In this document: piece after piece, positions 54,089-64,000 of the stretch
Layout: every line of letters starts with the position of its first letter
How positions within the stretch are numbered: the stretch's first letter is position 1
NCBI RefSeq assembly: GCF_017743865.1
Contig: NZ_JAGHRJ010000005.1
Coordinates: 1 to 64,000 of the forward strand
DNA from: Labrenzia sp. R4_2
GTDB lineage: Bacteria > Pseudomonadota > Alphaproteobacteria > Rhizobiales > Stappiaceae
Direction of reading: 5' to 3'
Length of the DNA: 64,000 nucleotides
Position numbers and translations under genes: made by a program
Notes under the pieces: generated by a model
What the model saw: the letters and a program-made list of their open reading frames with translations, nothing else
What the model was told of the DNA's origin: nothing
The model's database searches: none

Positions 54089-55846
54089 CTACCGCGACAC
54101 AACAACATCCAAAAATGCGAGGGTTTTGTTTTGCTCGATTTGCTTGAGCGCCTCTTTGAGAGCTGGCTCCAAATCTGCCGCCTGTTCAACACGAGCAGCG
54201 AAGGCGCGGCTGGCCTTGGCAACATGCGTAAAGTCGGGCACCGGCGACAATTGGGTCAACGGCATCCTGTTGCTTCGAGCCGCGTAGCCATCTGGATAAT
54301 GATCCAGAACAGACCGGCGTACCGCACCCCACTCTGCATTGTTTAATACGATCACAAGGATCGGCAGGTCGAGCGCTTCGGCAATCTGATGACAAACCAC
54401 CGGGTTGGAAAACATGTAGGACCCGTCCCCCATGGTCGCCACGACAGTCCGATCCGGAGTACTCAATTTCATGCCAAGGGCCGCCGGGAAACACCAGCCG
54501 AGCCCGCCAGCATGCGGCTCCTGATACCAAGCCTGCCAATGGTTTAGAGCCATGGGAGCCGGAGGACAGCCAAGTTCTGATAGCACCGACGCTTTTCTAT
54601 CCCCCAATACGCGGGACAGGCACAGACTGACCAAATTCTTGGTGATGCCCCCCGCTCCATCGGCTTCAGCCGATGCCAAAACGGCTTGCCGGTTTGCTTT
54701 GTTGCGCGCAGCCCATTGAGCCCGTCTCGGCGCTGCTTTTTCGGACAGTTCAAGCTCATCCAAAGCTGCCTTCAAAGCGACGATTCCCGGCTGCACGTCC
54801 GATGCGATTGCTAGATCACATTGGAAATTGCGCACAGGCACTTTGCTGAAGAGCGGGTCCTGGCCAAGGTGTATGACTTTGCATCCGGGCTTCAACTTAT
54901 GTTTGTCCGGTGCCCAAGGGGCCAGACTGTCGATAACCAGAACGACATCTGCGGTTTCCAGAAGAGCTGCCGGCTCGTTGCCTGCAGCCATCGGATGATC
55001 GAGATCCATCGCAAGCCGCACAGCCCAGTATTGGCAGACAGGTATGCCCCATCGCTCCGCCATCCCGGCAAGAGCTGCAAAGCCGTCGGCGCCACCGGCT
55101 CCGCGCTGCGCGAAAATCACTGGATTGTCAGCTTGGGAAATAAGTTCGGCTGCCCGTGCAATGGCATCTTGGTCGATACCCGGCTGCGGCGCGACCATAA
55201 TCGCCGGCGAGCCCAATTGGTCCGCCGGGCAAGGCTCACACAGGACCTCGCGCGGCAAGCTCACATAGACCGGACCACGTGGTGTTGTCTCGGCAAGCGC
55301 TTTCGCCCGGTCAACCGTTTCGACAGCCTGCTCGGGAAACCGCAGTTCATAGTCCCATTTGCAGGCTTCACGGACCAAAGCGGTTTGATCGCGCATTTCC
55401 TGTCCCCAGCCGATCGGAACGGTTCGCGACCCGAACCGCCCCTGCTCTGTTGTTGGGGTTCTCCCGGAAAAAAGCATCATTGGTATGTTTTCGATCGAAG
55501 CGTTGATCGCGCCTATCGCGCAGTTGGCGAGACCAACATTCGTATGCGCCATCACTGCAGCCGTTTTGCCGGTGCTGAGGTAATAACCATGCGCCATGCC
55601 CATGGCCGCACTTTCGTGCGGGATGACAATCGCTTCCGGTAGATCGATGTTCTTGGCATCAGCCTCGGCAAGACCTTCGATCACGGGCGGGAAATCCGTT
55701 CCGGAATTTGCAAAAATATAGTCAATACCGATCGCCTTCATCCGGCTGAGCAGAGCCCCTCCGGAAGTGATGGAGACAGCCGCTTCGATCCCGTTCCCGG
55801 AAGGCAATGCATCGTTATTGACAACGGACGTTGTAGTCTTGCTCAT
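54089..55846 (-). CDS. thiamine-diphosphate-dependent decarboxylase/synthase-like protein, co-transcribed with pcaQ
   Basis: This 585-residue ThDP enzyme of the acetolactate synthase/benzoylformate decarboxylase superfamily has an N-terminal Pyr domain with the cofactor-activating glutamate in IPHESAAMGMAHGYYL, a central Rossmann-like domain, and a PP domain with ThDP motif GDGSYMFSNP...LNNAEW. It overlaps pcaQ by four bases, so the two are one transcript. No small regulatory subunit is adjacent, so it is unlikely to be anabolic acetolactate synthase. A decarboxylase feeding aromatic aldehydes or acids into the pca pathway is possible but unproven. Confidence 0.85.
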   Translation of the reverse strand: MSKTTTSVVNNDALPSGNGIEAAVSITSGGALLSRMKAIGIDYIFANSGTDFPPVIEGLAEADAKNIDLPEAIVIPHESAAMGMAHGYYLSTGKTAAVMAHTNVGLANCAIGAINASIENIPMMLFSGRTPTTEQGRFGSRTVPIGWGQEMRDQTALVREACKWDYELRFPEQAVETVDRAKALAETTPRGPVYVSLPREVLCEPCPADQLGSPAIMVAPQPGIDQDAIARAAELISQADNPVIFAQRGAGGADGFAALAGMAERWGIPVCQYWAVRLAMDLDHPMAAGNEPAALLETADVVLVIDSLAPWAPDKHKLKPGCKVIHLGQDPLFSKVPVRNFQCDLAIASDVQPGIVALKAALDELELSEKAAPRRAQWAARNKANRQAVLASAEADGAGGITKNLVSLCLSRVLGDRKASVLSELGCPPAPMALNHWQAWYQEPHAGGLGWCFPAALGMKLSTPDRTVVATMGDGSYMFSNPVVCHQIAEALDLPILVIVLNNAEWGAVRRSVLDHYPDGYAARSNRMPLTQLSPVPDFTHVAKASRAFAARVEQAADLEPALKEALKQIEQNKTLAFLDVVVSR

Positions 55847-56763
55847 GAGGAGAGTTCCAAATTTTCAATGGCGGTTTGAACAGCCAGCCGGAACACCTGC
55901 TCGGCCGGACTCGGCTGGGCATCAGGCCGCGTCATCAACCCGATCGGCCCTTTGGTGATGTCGCTTTCGAAGGGCAAGCGGATCAAATCGCCATCAGCAG
56001 TTTCATTGCGCACCACACCGGAAGAGATGATCCAGACAGCGTCGGACTGACGCGTATAAATACGACCGAATGCGCCGGACACGGTTTCGATCCGGTTCGG
56101 TATTTCGGCAACGCCGTTGGCGATCAGATACCGCTCAACCAAAGGGCGGATGGCCGACCCTTCCGGCGGATAAAGCACCGGCCAGTCGACAATGCGTTTG
56201 ATGTCCGGCGCCTCCAGGAGCGGATGACCAGCCCGGACAACGAACTCGACCCGCTCAGAATAAAGCTGTGTGAACGAAACCCCTTCCATGGTGACCGGGC
56301 GTCCGAGGCGGCCAATCACCAGATCGATTTCACCCAGCCGCAAACGCTCGATCAGATATCCATGCGGGCCATCCAGGATCTTCAGCATGACCGCTGGGGC
56401 CAGGTCCCGGAATTCACGGATGGCAGCGGGCAAGAAGCTTCCCGAAACACTCGGCAAAGCTCCAACGGTCAACGTGGCTCGCGCCTCCTCACCGGCATTG
56501 ACCACACCGTCCAGGCCCTGCTGGAGGCTGGCTAGGGAAATCTGGGCAAAATGCAGGAACATCTTGCCTTGCGGCGTCAGCGATATCCCCGCGCGGCTGC
56601 GGGTCATCAGTGTCGCGCCAATCGTTTCCTCCAATTCCTTGAGGGTCTTGGATATGGCCGGTTGAGTAAGGTTAAGCTTGTCGGCAGCGAGCTTCAGACT
56701 GCGTTCCTGCGCAATCTCGACAAAACATTGGATGTGCCGGAATTTTATCCGCCGATCGATCAT
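55843..56763 (-). CDS. pcaQ: LysR-type regulator PcaQ
   Basis: PcaQ activates pca genes in alphaproteobacteria in response to beta-carboxymuconate or related intermediates. The 306-residue protein has an N-terminal winged helix (FRHIQCFVEIAQERSLKLAA, LNLTQPAISKTLKELEE) and a periplasmic-binding-protein-like effector domain. The family-typical start RRIKFRHIQCF and the position divergent from pobA-pca support PcaQ over other LysR proteins. A 94-base shared promoter gap separates it from pobA. Confidence 0.9.
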   Translation of the reverse strand: MIDRRIKFRHIQCFVEIAQERSLKLAADKLNLTQPAISKTLKELEETIGATLMTRSRAGISLTPQGKMFLHFAQISLASLQQGLDGVVNAGEEARATLTVGALPSVSGSFLPAAIREFRDLAPAVMLKILDGPHGYLIERLRLGEIDLVIGRLGRPVTMEGVSFTQLYSERVEFVVRAGHPLLEAPDIKRIVDWPVLYPPEGSAIRPLVERYLIANGVAEIPNRIETVSGAFGRIYTRQSDAVWIISSGVVRNETADGDLIRLPFESDITKGPIGLMTRPDAQPSPAEQVFRLAVQTAIENLELSS

Positions 56764-56784
56764 TTATTTATCCATTTTGGAAAT
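56764..56784. promoter_or_regulatory. possible PcaQ (LysR) binding dyad
   Basis: ATTTATCCA and TTGGAAAT form an imperfect dyad next to the pcaQ start. It is a weak match to the PcaQ-type ATAACC-N4-GGTTAA pattern known from relatives. The location, in the divergent gap, fits; the match quality does not prove it. Confidence 0.25.
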
Positions 56785-56857
56785 CAAATCGCCTAATTTG
56801 TCATTTTACTTCACCATTTCAGATAAACAATATGCTCAAAAACGCGGGGAGGTCTAG

Positions 56858-58026
<1,169 letters not shown>

Positions 58027-58027
<1 letters not shown>

Positions 58028-58818
58028 TGCACATCGCACGGCTCACAAATGCGGACATTCACTGGCGCGAAGACGGCGACCCGGCCGGCACGCCCGTCGT
58101 GTTTGCAAACTCTCTCGGCACGGATCTGCGCCTCTGGGACAAGGTCATCAAGCATCTTCCCGAAGAAGGCTTCCGCTACATCCGCTTCGACAAGCGCGGC
58201 CACGGCCTCTCCTCCTGCCCCTCTGATGTTTACTCCATGACGGATCTGGTCGTAGATCTGGAGGAATTGCTCGGCCATATCGGCGTAACGCAATTCTCGC
58301 TGGTCGGCCTTTCCATTGGCGGAATGATCGGACAGCTGCTCGCCCATCGCCAGCCGGATCGCATGACCAGTCTTGTTCTGGCCTGCACAGCGGCAAAAAT
58401 GGGCACAGAAGACATGTGGCAGACCCGGATTGCCGCAGTCCGCAAAGGCGGTGTCGAAAGTATCGCCGACGCTGTTCTGGACCGTTGGTTCTCCGGCCCT
58501 TTCCGGCACTCTGACGAATGCATTGCCTGGCGGAATATGCTGAGCCGGACGCCAGCTGAGGGTTATATCGGCTGCAGTGAAGCCCTGGCAGCGACGGATC
58601 TCACCGCAACAACCGCCGAATTGACTCTCCCCGTTTTGGGGATTGCCGGATCTGAAGATCTCGCCAGCCCTCCGGAACAGGTAAAGACCACCACGGACCT
58701 GATCCGTGGCAGCCGGTTTGTCGAGATAGCAGCCGCCGGTCACCTGCCCTGTGTTGAGCAGGCTGACGTGTTTACCGGCCATTTGCAGGATTTTTTGAAG
58801 GAGAGCGCTCATGTCTGA
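58027..58818 (+). CDS. pcaD: 3-oxoadipate enol-lactonase
   Basis: PcaD hydrolyses beta-ketoadipate enol-lactone to beta-ketoadipate. The 263-residue alpha/beta hydrolase has NSLGTDLRLWDKV, RFDKRGHGLS, the serine elbow GLSIGGMIG, the acid in IAGSEDLASPPEQ and the histidine in AAAGHLPCVEQ. The NSLGTD and IRFDKRGHG segments are typical of PcaD. It overlaps pobA by one base and pcaC by eight bases. Confidence 0.95.
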
Positions 58819-59200
58819 CCGGTATGAGCAGGGTCTGGATGTCCGCCGCGCCGTTTTGGGCGACGCCCATGTTGATCGCGCCGAAGCATCCAAGACGGAT
58901 CTCGATGCGCCCTTTCAAACACTTATCACCGAGGCGGCCTGGGGAACGGTCTGGGCATCTGACGGCATCAGCCCGCGCGAGCGCTCCATGTTGACGCTGG
59001 CCCTCTTGGCAGCTCTCGGGAATTTTGAGGAAATTGCCATGCACATCCGGGCAACGGCCCGGACAGGTGCCAGCAAGCAGGATGTTCTGGAAGCCTTCCA
59101 GCATGTCGCGATTTATTCTGGAGTTCCGCGGGCCAACCAGGCGCTCAAGATTGCCAAGGACACTTACGCGGACATGGAACGGGAGGAGGCGGGCGAATAA
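58811..59200 (+). CDS. pcaC: 4-carboxymuconolactone decarboxylase
   Basis: PcaC decarboxylates gamma-carboxymuconolactone to the enol-lactone. The 129-residue AhpD-like helical protein has [33 protein letters not shown] and the active-site region [18 protein letters not shown]. It precedes pcaH by 23 bases. It is a stand-alone PcaC, not a PcaL fusion with PcaD. Confidence 0.94.
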   Translation: MSDRYEQGLDVRRAVLGDAHVDRAEASKTDLDAPFQTLITEAAWGTVWASDGISPRERSMLTLALLAALGNFEEIAMHIRATARTGASKQDVLEAFQHVAIYSGVPRANQALKIAKDTYADMEREEAGE

Positions 59201-59223
59201 CGCCGGCCGGGAGGAACGCCACA

Positions 59224-59949
59224 ATGAAACCAGGCCCCTATTACCAGCGTGACCGGCAATGGCAGCCGCCCGCGCTGACGCCGGACTACAAGACCAGCGT
59301 TTCCAGATCCCCTCAGTATTCGATGATCAGCCTGGAAACGACAGTCAGCGAAATCACCGGACCGGTCTTTGGACACAACGACATCAACCCGCTCGACAAG
59401 GATCTTCTGTCGAACTACGCAAAACCGGGCGAAAGCCCGATTGGTGAGCGCATTATCCTTCATGGACGGGTTCTCGACGAGAATGCCAAGCCGGTCCCGA
59501 ACACACTGCTCGAAATCTGGCAAGCCAATGCCGGTGGCCGCTACCGGCACAAGAAGGACACCTATCTCGCGCCGATCGACCCGAATTTTGGCGGCTGTGG
59601 CCGCACACTAACGGACGAGAACGGGTACTACGCGTTCAGAACCGTGAAGCCTGGCGCATATCCCTGGCGCAATTGGGTTAACAACTGGCGGCCGGCCCAT
59701 GTCCATATTTCCATCTTCGGTTCCGCCTTCGCACAGCGCCTGATCACGCAGTGCTACTTTGAAGGCGACCCGTTGATCGCCAAATGCCCGATCGTGAACT
59801 CCATTCCGGACCCGGACGCGGTTGATCAACTGGTCGCACGACTGGATCTCAACGCCACCATCCCCCTCGATACCATCGCTTACAAGTTCGACATCGTGTT
59901 GCGTGGGCGCCGGTCGACGCTGTTTGAAAACCGGCCGGAGGGGAACTGA
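59224..59949 (+). CDS. pcaH: protocatechuate 3,4-dioxygenase beta subunit
   Basis: The beta subunit carries the non-haem Fe(III) that cleaves protocatechuate between the two hydroxyls. The 241-residue protein shows the four ligands in context: Tyr in GGRYRHKKD, Tyr in PGAYPWRNW, and the two His in [11 protein letters not shown]. Two bases separate it from pcaG. The protein has no signal peptide and works in the cytoplasm. Confidence 0.95.
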   Translation: MKPGPYYQRDRQWQPPALTPDYKTSVSRSPQYSMISLETTVSEITGPVFGHNDINPLDKDLLSNYAKPGESPIGERIILHGRVLDENAKPVPNTLLEIWQANAGGRYRHKKDTYLAPIDPNFGGCGRTLTDENGYYAFRTVKPGAYPWRNWVNNWRPAHVHISIFGSAFAQRLITQCYFEGDPLIAKCPIVNSIPDPDAVDQLVARLDLNATIPLDTIAYKFDIVLRGRRSTLFENRPEGN

Positions 59950-59951
59950 TC

Positions 59952-60572
59952 ATGCGCCAGACACTGAATTACTTGAAAGAAACACCCTCCCAGACGGCGG
60001 GCCCTTATGTCCACATAGGCCTTGCGCCCGGAGCCGCCGGTTTTGACATCTACGCCCAGGAGCTCGGGCATGACATTGCCGGGCCAAACGCAAAGGGCGA
60101 ACGCATCCGCATTGAGGGCCGTGTCATTGATGGCATGGGGTCTCCGATCAAGGACGTGCTTCTGGAAGCCTGGCAGGCCAATGCAGACGGCATCTATGCC
60201 CATCCAGAGCATCCTGGTGAGGTTGAAGACGGGTTCAGGGGCTGGGGCCGGGTCATTCCGGATTTCGACACCGGCTACTGGACTTACGAGACAGTCAAGC
60301 CGGGTGCGGTTACGGATCTGAACGGTCGTCAATTGGCCCCGCACATTAGCCTTTGGATCGTCGCCCGCGGGATAAATGTTGGCCTGCAAACCCGGCTTTA
60401 TTTTTCTGATGAGACATCCGCCAATGCAGCCGATCCGGTGCTCAATCTGATCGAGTGGGAGCGCCGCCGGGCAACGCTGATTGCAGAACGGACAGACAGC
60501 GATGGAACGCCAGTCTACCGGTTTGATATCAAGCTGCAAGGCGAAGACGAAACCGTCTTTTTCGACATTTGA
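59952..60572 (+). CDS. pcaG: protocatechuate 3,4-dioxygenase alpha subunit
   Basis: This is the structural alpha subunit that pairs with PcaH and shapes the active site. The 206-residue protein has SQTAGPYVHIGLAPGAAG, then LEAWQANADGIYAHPEH, GWGRVIPDFDTGYW and LAPHISLWIVARGI. It lacks a complete iron set, as expected for the alpha chain. It lies seven bases upstream of the BKACE gene. Confidence 0.94.
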   Translation: MRQTLNYLKETPSQTAGPYVHIGLAPGAAGFDIYAQELGHDIAGPNAKGERIRIEGRVIDGMGSPIKDVLLEAWQANADGIYAHPEHPGEVEDGFRGWGRVIPDFDTGYWTYETVKPGAVTDLNGRQLAPHISLWIVARGINVGLQTRLYFSDETSANAADPVLNLIEWERRRATLIAERTDSDGTPVYRFDIKLQGEDETVFFDI

Positions 60573-60579
60573 GGCGGAT

Positions 60580-61416
60580 ATGAGCAAACCTTGCATCATC
60601 TGTGTTGCGATCACCGGCTCGTTGCCGACAAAAGAAAACAATCCGGCTGTGCCGGTCACTGTTGCTGAACAGGTCGAAAGCACGCACGAGGCCTTTGAAG
60701 CCGGTGCCACAATCTGCCACGCCCATGTGCGCAACGAGGATCAAAGCCCGTCTTCGGATCCGGAGAAATTTGCACGGCTAAAGGAAGGTCTTGAAAAACA
60801 CTGCCCCGGCATGATCATCCAGTTCTCGACCGGCGGGCGCTCGGGCGCCGGAAATGCGCGCGGCGGCATGCTGCCGCTAGAGCCGGACATGGCCTCCCTT
60901 TCCGTTGGCTCGAACAACTTTCCGACGCGGGTTTACGAAAACCCGCCGGATCTTGTGGACTGGCTGGCCGCAGAAATGCGGACCTACACCATCAAACCGG
61001 AGATCGAGGCCTTCGATCTCAGCCACATTCACCAGGCAGCGGCGATGAACAGGGATGGCCGCATACCGGGCAGTCTTTATGTCCAGTTCGTCATGGGTGT
61101 GAAGAACGCCATGCCCGTCGATAAGGATGTGTTCGACTATTATATCAGGACCGTCGAACGGCTTGTGCCGGATGCCGAGTGGTGCGCTGCCGGCATCGGC
61201 CGTCACCAGCTGACCATCAACGAGTGGTCAATCGCGGCCGGAGGGCACACCCGCACCGGACTGGAAGACAACATCCGCCTCGACAAGGACAGGCTTGCTC
61301 CGTCGAACGCCGCTCTGGTCAAACGGGCAGTCGAGCTCTGCGAGAAGTACGAGCGGCCGGTTGCAGACTGGCAAAAGGCCCGAGAGATCCTGGAGATTCC
61401 GCTCAAAGCCGCTTGA
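60580..61416 (+). CDS. beta-keto acid cleavage enzyme (BKACE, DUF849 family)
   Basis: BKACE enzymes use zinc to exchange acyl groups between a beta-keto acid and acetyl-CoA, giving acetoacetate and a CoA ester. The 278-residue TIM-barrel protein has the zinc histidines in CHAHVRNED, a glutamate in the FTMNEWS-type segment (here LTINEWSIAAGG), and QFSTGGRSG. Its place between pcaG and pcaB, where pcaIJF are absent, suggests beta-ketoadipate as substrate, giving succinyl-CoA and acetoacetate. That activity is known within the family; the assignment here is contextual. ATG 60580 has GAGG upstream. Confidence 0.85.
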   Translation: MSKPCIICVAITGSLPTKENNPAVPVTVAEQVESTHEAFEAGATICHAHVRNEDQSPSSDPEKFARLKEGLEKHCPGMIIQFSTGGRSGAGNARGGMLPLEPDMASLSVGSNNFPTRVYENPPDLVDWLAAEMRTYTIKPEIEAFDLSHIHQAAAMNRDGRIPGSLYVQFVMGVKNAMPVDKDVFDYYIRTVERLVPDAEWCAAGIGRHQLTINEWSIAAGGHTRTGLEDNIRLDKDRLAPSNAALVKRAVELCEKYERPVADWQKAREILEIPLKAA

Positions 61417-61419
61417 CGG

Positions 61420-61525
61420 CTAGAGCGTCGGGCGGTTTGATTGAAATGCCCAAAGATGCTCGACCACTAAAGAGCGATCAGCTTTGGGCGTGAAATCGAT
61501 CCCGATTTAACGCCCGCTGATCTAG
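61420..61525. repeat. 106-bp imperfect palindromic extragenic element
   Basis: The ends are CTAGAGCGTCGGGCG (61420-61434) and CGCCCGCTGATCTAG (61511-61525), near-inverted copies. The inner arms GCCCAAAG (61448-61455) and CTTTGGGC (61482-61489), and the flanking GAGCG/GCTC, give a long cruciform or hairpin. It sits between the BKACE gene and pcaB with no coding content. It looks like an inserted extragenic palindrome or MITE-like element. Confidence 0.6.
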
Positions 61526-61572
61526 TCTCTGTTGTTTCTTGATCAAGCTCCCTTTGTTTGAGTCCAGTTTTC

Positions 61573-62880
61573 ATGCCTGTTTCCCTGTTTTCCAGCCCGG
61601 TTTTTTCCGACCTTTACTCCGACGCCGATCTGGTTTTGCGGCTGGATGAGGACGCCGATCTCCTTCATATGATCCGGTTCGAGCAGGCTCTCGCAAAAGT
61701 GCAAGGTGCCCTCGGCATCATCCCCGACGAAGCTGCTGAGGTCATCGTCTCCACTCTGGAAACCTGTGAGATTGATCCGATTGCTTTGTGTGAGGGCACG
61801 CGGTCAGCTGGAATTCCCGTTCCCGCACTTGTGGCTTCTTTGAGAAAGATCGCCGGTGACGACGCAGGCAGCTGGCTGCATTGGGGAGCCACCAGCCAGG
61901 ACGTGATGGACACGGCGCTGGTTCTGCAGGCAAAGAGCTGCCTCGATGGGCTGGAAGAGCGCCTTGGCAGACTGATCGACACTTTGGAAACAGAAAGCGT
62001 CCGGCACGCCAATCAGCTTCTGGCCGGCCGGACACGGTCGCAGATTTCGACACCTGTCACGTTCGGCTACCGGATTGCGCAATGGGCACACAGCCCAATT
62101 GACGCTGAGGCCGACCTGCCAGATCTTCGCAAGAAAGTTCTGAAAATCCAGTTCGGCGGGGCTTCCGGAATCAACAGTGCCGTGGTGCCAGATGGACCGC
62201 GGATCGCAGAAGCCCTTGCCAAGGAACTCAAGCTCCATTTTTCGCCATCCTGGCACACGAACCGATCGAATATCCTCGCGCTGTCCGCCTGGCTGCAAGC
62301 CCTCACCGCCGGTCTTGCCAAGATGGCCGGCGATCTTATTCTGCTCGGCCGATCAGATATTGCGGAGGTCTCGTCGGGAACAGGCGGCGGGTCCTCGACA
62401 ATGCCGCAAAAGGCCAATCCGGTTCAGGCCGAAGCTATTCTGACGCTCAACACCATCGTGCAAACGTCCGCAGGCGGGATTGCGGCAGCGGCCAGTCCTG
62501 CAGAAGAGCGCGACGGCGCGCGCTGGCCACTGGAATGGGCATTCTTGCCCCAGATGCTGATTGCAACCGGCGCAGCCCTCCGCCACGCCCAAGCGCTTGC
62601 AGACAGCATGTCTGCGAACCCGGAACGGATTTCCGCTGGTTTCAAAAACCATCCGGAAATCATGGCAGAGGCCGCGAGCTTCGCGCTTGCCAAGAACGGC
62701 GTTCCGAGAGGCGAAGCCAAGGACATTGTTGCCAAGGCCGCGTCACAGGCTGACTTTAAATCAACCTTGAAGGAACTGGCGCCCAACGGGATCGACTGGG
62801 ACACCGTTCTTGACTCGGCTACGGTCATACCGGCCTGCAAGGAAATGACCGCCGAGATATTCGCCCGGCGAACGAGATAG
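61573..62880 (+). CDS. pcaB: 3-carboxy-cis,cis-muconate cycloisomerase
   Basis: PcaB turns beta-carboxymuconate into gamma-carboxymuconolactone. The 435-residue fumarase-superfamily enzyme has the IPVPALV segment, WLHWGATSQDVMDTALVLQ and the superfamily signature GGGSSTMPQKANPVQ. ATG 61573 is preferred over a TTG at 61558; no strong ribosome binding site is seen. The palindromic element and the 10-bp palindrome CTTGATCAAG (61538-61547) lie between BKACE and pcaB, so its expression may be partly independent of the upstream genes. Confidence 0.94.
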   Translation: MPVSLFSSPVFSDLYSDADLVLRLDEDADLLHMIRFEQALAKVQGALGIIPDEAAEVIVSTLETCEIDPIALCEGTRSAGIPVPALVASLRKIAGDDAGSWLHWGATSQDVMDTALVLQAKSCLDGLEERLGRLIDTLETESVRHANQLLAGRTRSQISTPVTFGYRIAQWAHSPIDAEADLPDLRKKVLKIQFGGASGINSAVVPDGPRIAEALAKELKLHFSPSWHTNRSNILALSAWLQALTAGLAKMAGDLILLGRSDIAEVSSGTGGGSSTMPQKANPVQAEAILTLNTIVQTSAGGIAAAASPAEERDGARWPLEWAFLPQMLIATGAALRHAQALADSMSANPERISAGFKNHPEIMAEAASFALAKNGVPRGEAKDIVAKAASQADFKSTLKELAPNGIDWDTVLDSATVIPACKEMTAEIFARRTR

Positions 62881-62943
62881 CCTCTCCGCTTCGCTTTGAG
62901 GGCAGAGCCTGACAGGTTGCTAACCAACAGATCGCAATATGCG

Positions 62944-64000
62944 CTAACTGAGCACACTCGGCAGCCACAACGTCAGCGCCGGGAAACTGACTAGCAGCAC
63001 CACACGCACCAGCTCCGCACCAAAGAAGGGCGCAACACCTTTAAACGTCTCGATCATCGGAGTGTCGCGGGCCAGGGAGGAAATCACGAACACATTCATT
63101 CCGACCGGCGGCGTAATCAGTCCAAGCTCCACTACAATGAGCGCGAGGATCCCGAACCAGATCTTCAGATCTTCAGTGCTCATACCGAACCCGGCGCCGT
63201 CAGCGCCCTGATAGATCCCGCCATTGATCTCGACCAGAACCGGCCAGAAGAACGGAATCACCAGCAAGATCATCGACAGACTGTCCATCAGGCAACCGAG
63301 CAGGATAAGCGCAACGAGCAGGAGGATCAGGACCGTCATCGGCTCAAGGCCCGAACCGGCGATCCAGGCAGCGGTTTCCTGAGGCAGGCGTACCCGCGAC
63401 ATGAAAATCTTCAGCAGTTCTGCGCCAAGGATGATCAGATAAATCATGCCCGAGGTCGCAGCTGTTTCCTTGAGCGCGCCCAGCATGTCTGGCCAGGACA
63501 ACTTGCGTTGCAGGATGCCAAAGACCAACACCAGAAACACACCGGCCGCAGCAGCCGGGGTCGGGTTGAAAAAGCCAAAATAAATGCCGCCGATCACAAG
63601 GGCAAAGATCAGCAGAACCGGGATCATTCCGGCCGTTGCCTCGATGAACTCCCGGCGGTCCGGCACACCGCCTTTCGGGCCGGCCTCCGGCTTGATCGCC
63701 ACATAGATCGCAATGGTCAGCAAAAAGAGGACGACGGCCAGCAGCCCGGGCAGGAACGCGGCCATGAACATCGTCACGATGTTCGCCTCAACGATGATTG
63801 CGTAAATGATCAGGACAACAGAGGGCGGGATCAGGATTCCGAGCACGCCGCCCGCGGCCAGTGTCCCGGTGGCAAGGGCCCCGGAATACTTGTAGCGGCG
63901 CAGTTCCGGCAAGGCGACCTTGCCCATGGTGGAGGCCGTCGCAAGGGACGATCCACACACCGCCCCGAAACCGGCACATCCGGCAATTGCCGCCATCGCC
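62944..64000 (-). CDS. TRAP transporter large permease (DctM), cut by the right edge
   Basis: This is the membrane permease subunit of a tripartite ATP-independent periplasmic transporter, which imports organic acids using an ion gradient. About 350 residues are present, with around ten hydrophobic segments and the family sequences GVLGILIPPSVVLIIYAI, TPAAAAGVF and GLITPPVGMNVFVI. Full-length DctM has about 430 residues, so roughly the first 80-90 lie beyond the window. Its position beside the pca operon suggests an aromatic or dicarboxylic acid substrate, but the binding protein is not visible. Confidence 0.9.
   Translation of the reverse strand, partial: AMAAIAGCAGFGAVCGSSLATASTMGKVALPELRRYKYSGALATGTLAAGGVLGILIPPSVVLIIYAIIVEANIVTMFMAAFLPGLLAVVLFLLTIAIYVAIKPEAGPKGGVPDRREFIEATAGMIPVLLIFALVIGGIYFGFFNPTPAAAAGVFLVLVFGILQRKLSWPDMLGALKETAATSGMIYLIILGAELLKIFMSRVRLPQETAAWIAGSGLEPMTVLILLLVALILLGCLMDSLSMILLVIPFFWPVLVEINGGIYQGADGAGFGMSTEDLKIWFGILALIVVELGLITPPVGMNVFVISSLARDTPMIETFKGVAPFFGAELVRVVLLVSFPALTLWLPSVLS

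Noticed and set aside
54089..55846. anabolic acetolactate synthase large subunit (ilvB/ilvI)
   Set aside because: There is no small subunit gene and the gene is coupled to pcaQ, so a biosynthetic role is unlikely.

Overview
The window is chromosomal DNA of an alphaproteobacterium, most likely a marine Hyphomicrobiales member close to Roseibium/Labrenzia (Stappiaceae). That placement is inferred from gene order and gene families: lysC-ptsP-prfA-prmC-DUF4167, a parvulin gene divergent from secA, argJ-mutT, a phasin, a methylsuccinyl-CoA dehydrogenase-type enzyme, PcaQ regulation of a protocatechuate operon, and a TRAP transporter. No 16S sequence is present to confirm it. Coding density is about 90%, and I see no phage, insertion sequence, CRISPR array, tRNA or defence system.

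Left third (1-24.4 kb): the left edge holds the promoter and leader of a ribosomal RNA operon that reads leftward out of the window. Next come an M23 peptidase, clpB, DUF4167 and a leftward lysC-ptsP-prfA-prmC block. After these are ubiG with a hydrolase, a phasin, a leftward comF-grxC-nitrilase-DUF1178 group, a methyltransferase, an orphan Flp pilin, mutT, argJ, and a parvulin gene divergent from secA.

Middle (24.4-43 kb): a three-gene lipid-linked glycosyl transfer set (GtrB-like, GtrA, GT39-like) is followed by a class III cyclase, a hydrolase, a ferredoxin-reductase-type flavoenzyme, a chemoreceptor and an EamA exporter. A yihY/brkB gene is interrupted by an in-frame amber codon. Further on are a long acyl-CoA dehydrogenase (probable Mcd), two extragenic palindromic structures, infC with an AUU start codon, a GlxA-type regulator divergent from a metallo-beta-lactamase-fold gene, a Gfo/Idh/MocA dehydrogenase and PPK2.

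Right third (43-64 kb): two catabolic operons dominate. The first is tetR-mccB-ASCH-hydrolase-mccA-acyl-CoA synthetase-HMG-CoA lyase-enoyl-CoA hydratase. It performs the lower leucine/isovalerate pathway, its genes mostly overlap, and a perfect 14-bp palindrome lies in front of it. The second is pobA-pcaD-pcaC-pcaH-pcaG-BKACE-pcaB, which takes 4-hydroxybenzoate through protocatechuate to beta-ketoadipate. It is divergent from pcaQ, and pcaQ overlaps a ThDP-dependent decarboxylase-like gene. A BKACE-family gene lies where pcaIJ/pcaF would be expected to supply the last steps. The right edge cuts a TRAP large-permease gene.

The most interesting items are the BKACE and ThDP genes added to the pca locus, the ASCH/hydrolase pair inside the leucine operon, the amber-interrupted yihY, the AUU start of infC, the FNR/FixK-like box before the phasin, and two palindromic extragenic elements. 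No wholly new system is evident.
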